DNA of 5,548 nt, from positions 1 to 5,548 of the forward strand of contig JAKLGN010000089.1 of NCBI GenBank assembly GCA_022710665.1, in the 5' to 3' direction. The first letter of the stretch is position 1. Each line of letters begins with the position of its first letter. The stretch comes from Methanoregula sp. (lineage in GTDB: Archaea > Halobacteriota > Methanomicrobia > Methanomicrobiales > Methanospirillaceae). The position numbers and the translations under genes were made by a program. The notes under the pieces are model-generated. The model searched no databases, was not told the DNA's origin, and was given only the letters and a program-made list of their open reading frames with translations. Positions 5,044-5,548 of the stretch are shown here, one piece after another.

Positions 5044-5548
5044 ATGGTGCAGACCGATCCTATTGACCGCCTCATGCGCGCCGCGCTCACTTCGGACGAG
5101 GAGTTTGTTCTCGCCCTCGACAACCTCTTGCGCCGCGACCTCCGGATCAGTATCCGGGAGTTATCAGATGCAAGCGGGATAGCCCAGAGTTCATTATACA
5201 AGATCCTCCACGGGAAACGATCTCCCAACCTCTCCACTTTACGGGCGATCATCCGGGCGATGCGGAGGTTCTATCGTTCCGGGGAAGGAGAATTTATCGG
5301 ACTTATCGCCGCCCGCCCGGTTCTCGAGACGATTGAGGAGAGAACGGCTGATGTCGATGCCCGGCGGGTCAAGGTGCGGGAGTACCCGGTCCACACCATG
5401 GAAGACGCTATTGTCTCGGCTGTGCGGGCAGAACATGAAGGGGCGGTTGCGATAGTCTGTGCCCCCATTGTCTCGAGTATCATCGAGCAGCTCGTTCATA
5501 TTCCCGTTGCAACCATCATCCCCCGCGAATCGGTCCAGCGGGCGATCG
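5044..5548 (+). CDS. HTH transcriptional regulator with C-terminal sensor-like domain, cut by right window edge
   Basis: Probable local transcription factor for the divergent ABC importer and for itself. 168 residues are visible from ATG 5044, starting MVQTDPIDRLMRAAL; the C-terminus lies outside. An XRE/Cro-like helix-turn-helix is clear at about residues 36-76: SIRELSDASG is the first helix, IAQSSLYKILHGKRSP the recognition helix, and NLSTLRAIIRAM a following helix. Residues about 117-168 form an alternating helix/strand segment: MEDAIVSAVRA, then GAVAIVCAP, then VHIPVATIIPRESVQRAI. This resembles the Rossmann-like repeat of PrpR_N-type sensor domains, where a buried strand is followed by IPV and a ligand loop; this likeness is my inference from pattern, not a search. 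The start has a TATA-like run 27 bases upstream, no Shine-Dalgarno sequence and a dyad immediately before it. The effector is unknown, possibly the transported compound. Confidence 0.85.
   Translation, partial: MVQTDPIDRLMRAALTSDEEFVLALDNLLRRDLRISIRELSDASGIAQSSLYKILHGKRSPNLSTLRAIIRAMRRFYRSGEGEFIGLIAARPVLETIEERTADVDARRVKVREYPVHTMEDAIVSAVRAEHEGAVAIVCAPIVSSIIEQLVHIPVATIIPRESVQRAI

Noticed and set aside
1..5548. CRISPR arrays, tRNA or rRNA genes, insertion sequences, attachment sites, defence genes
   Set aside because: I saw no spaced repeats, cloverleaf, transposase motifs or terminal inverted repeats. The only notable repeats are the coding ones in L10e and the short promoter dyads.

Overview
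The window looks like a piece of a euryarchaeal methanogen chromosome, most plausibly from the Methanomicrobiales. This rests on a complete archaeal-type ribosomal protein L10e, a two-subunit class I fumarate hydratase, AT-rich TATA-like boxes about 27 bases upstream of several start codons, oligo-T termination, and ATGA/TGATG gene overlaps with GGAGGTG ribosome binding sites. The order is an inference from style and gene content; no marker here fixes the genus.

Layout. Six genes lie on the minus strand and one on the plus strand. Reading in the minus direction from the divergent promoter at about 4844-5043: a lipoprotein substrate-binding protein (3842-4843), a TauC/SsuC-type permease (2947-3750) and a TauB/SsuB-type ATPase (2186-2947) form one NitT/TauT-family ABC importer operon. 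Ribosomal protein L10e follows (1285-2064), with a long Ala/Lys/Gly/Pro C-terminal tail, then a T-rich terminator. Next come fumarate hydratase alpha (329-1165) and beta (332 to beyond base 1, cut by the window edge). On the plus strand, an HTH transcriptional regulator (5044 to beyond the right edge) diverges from the ABC operon.

How the parts work together. The ABC genes encode a complete importer for a small, probably anionic organic or sulfur compound; the substrate cannot be read from sequence. The divergent regulator is its likely local controller. A shared 10-base sequence, ATTGTATCAA, each copy within a short dyad, lies just downstream of a candidate TATA box at both divergent promoters, where a repressor would act. 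A hairpin plus T-run directly after the binding-protein gene probably lowers expression of permease and ATPase relative to the binding protein. The fumarase subunits interconvert malate and fumarate in the incomplete TCA pathway of methanogens. L10e is a core component of the large ribosomal subunit.

The window is mostly ordinary core and transport genes. I found no clear new multi-gene system. The parts most worth a second look are the L10e tail, the divergent regulator/ABC control region, and the unknown transport substrate. No stretch over 300 bases lacks a gene.
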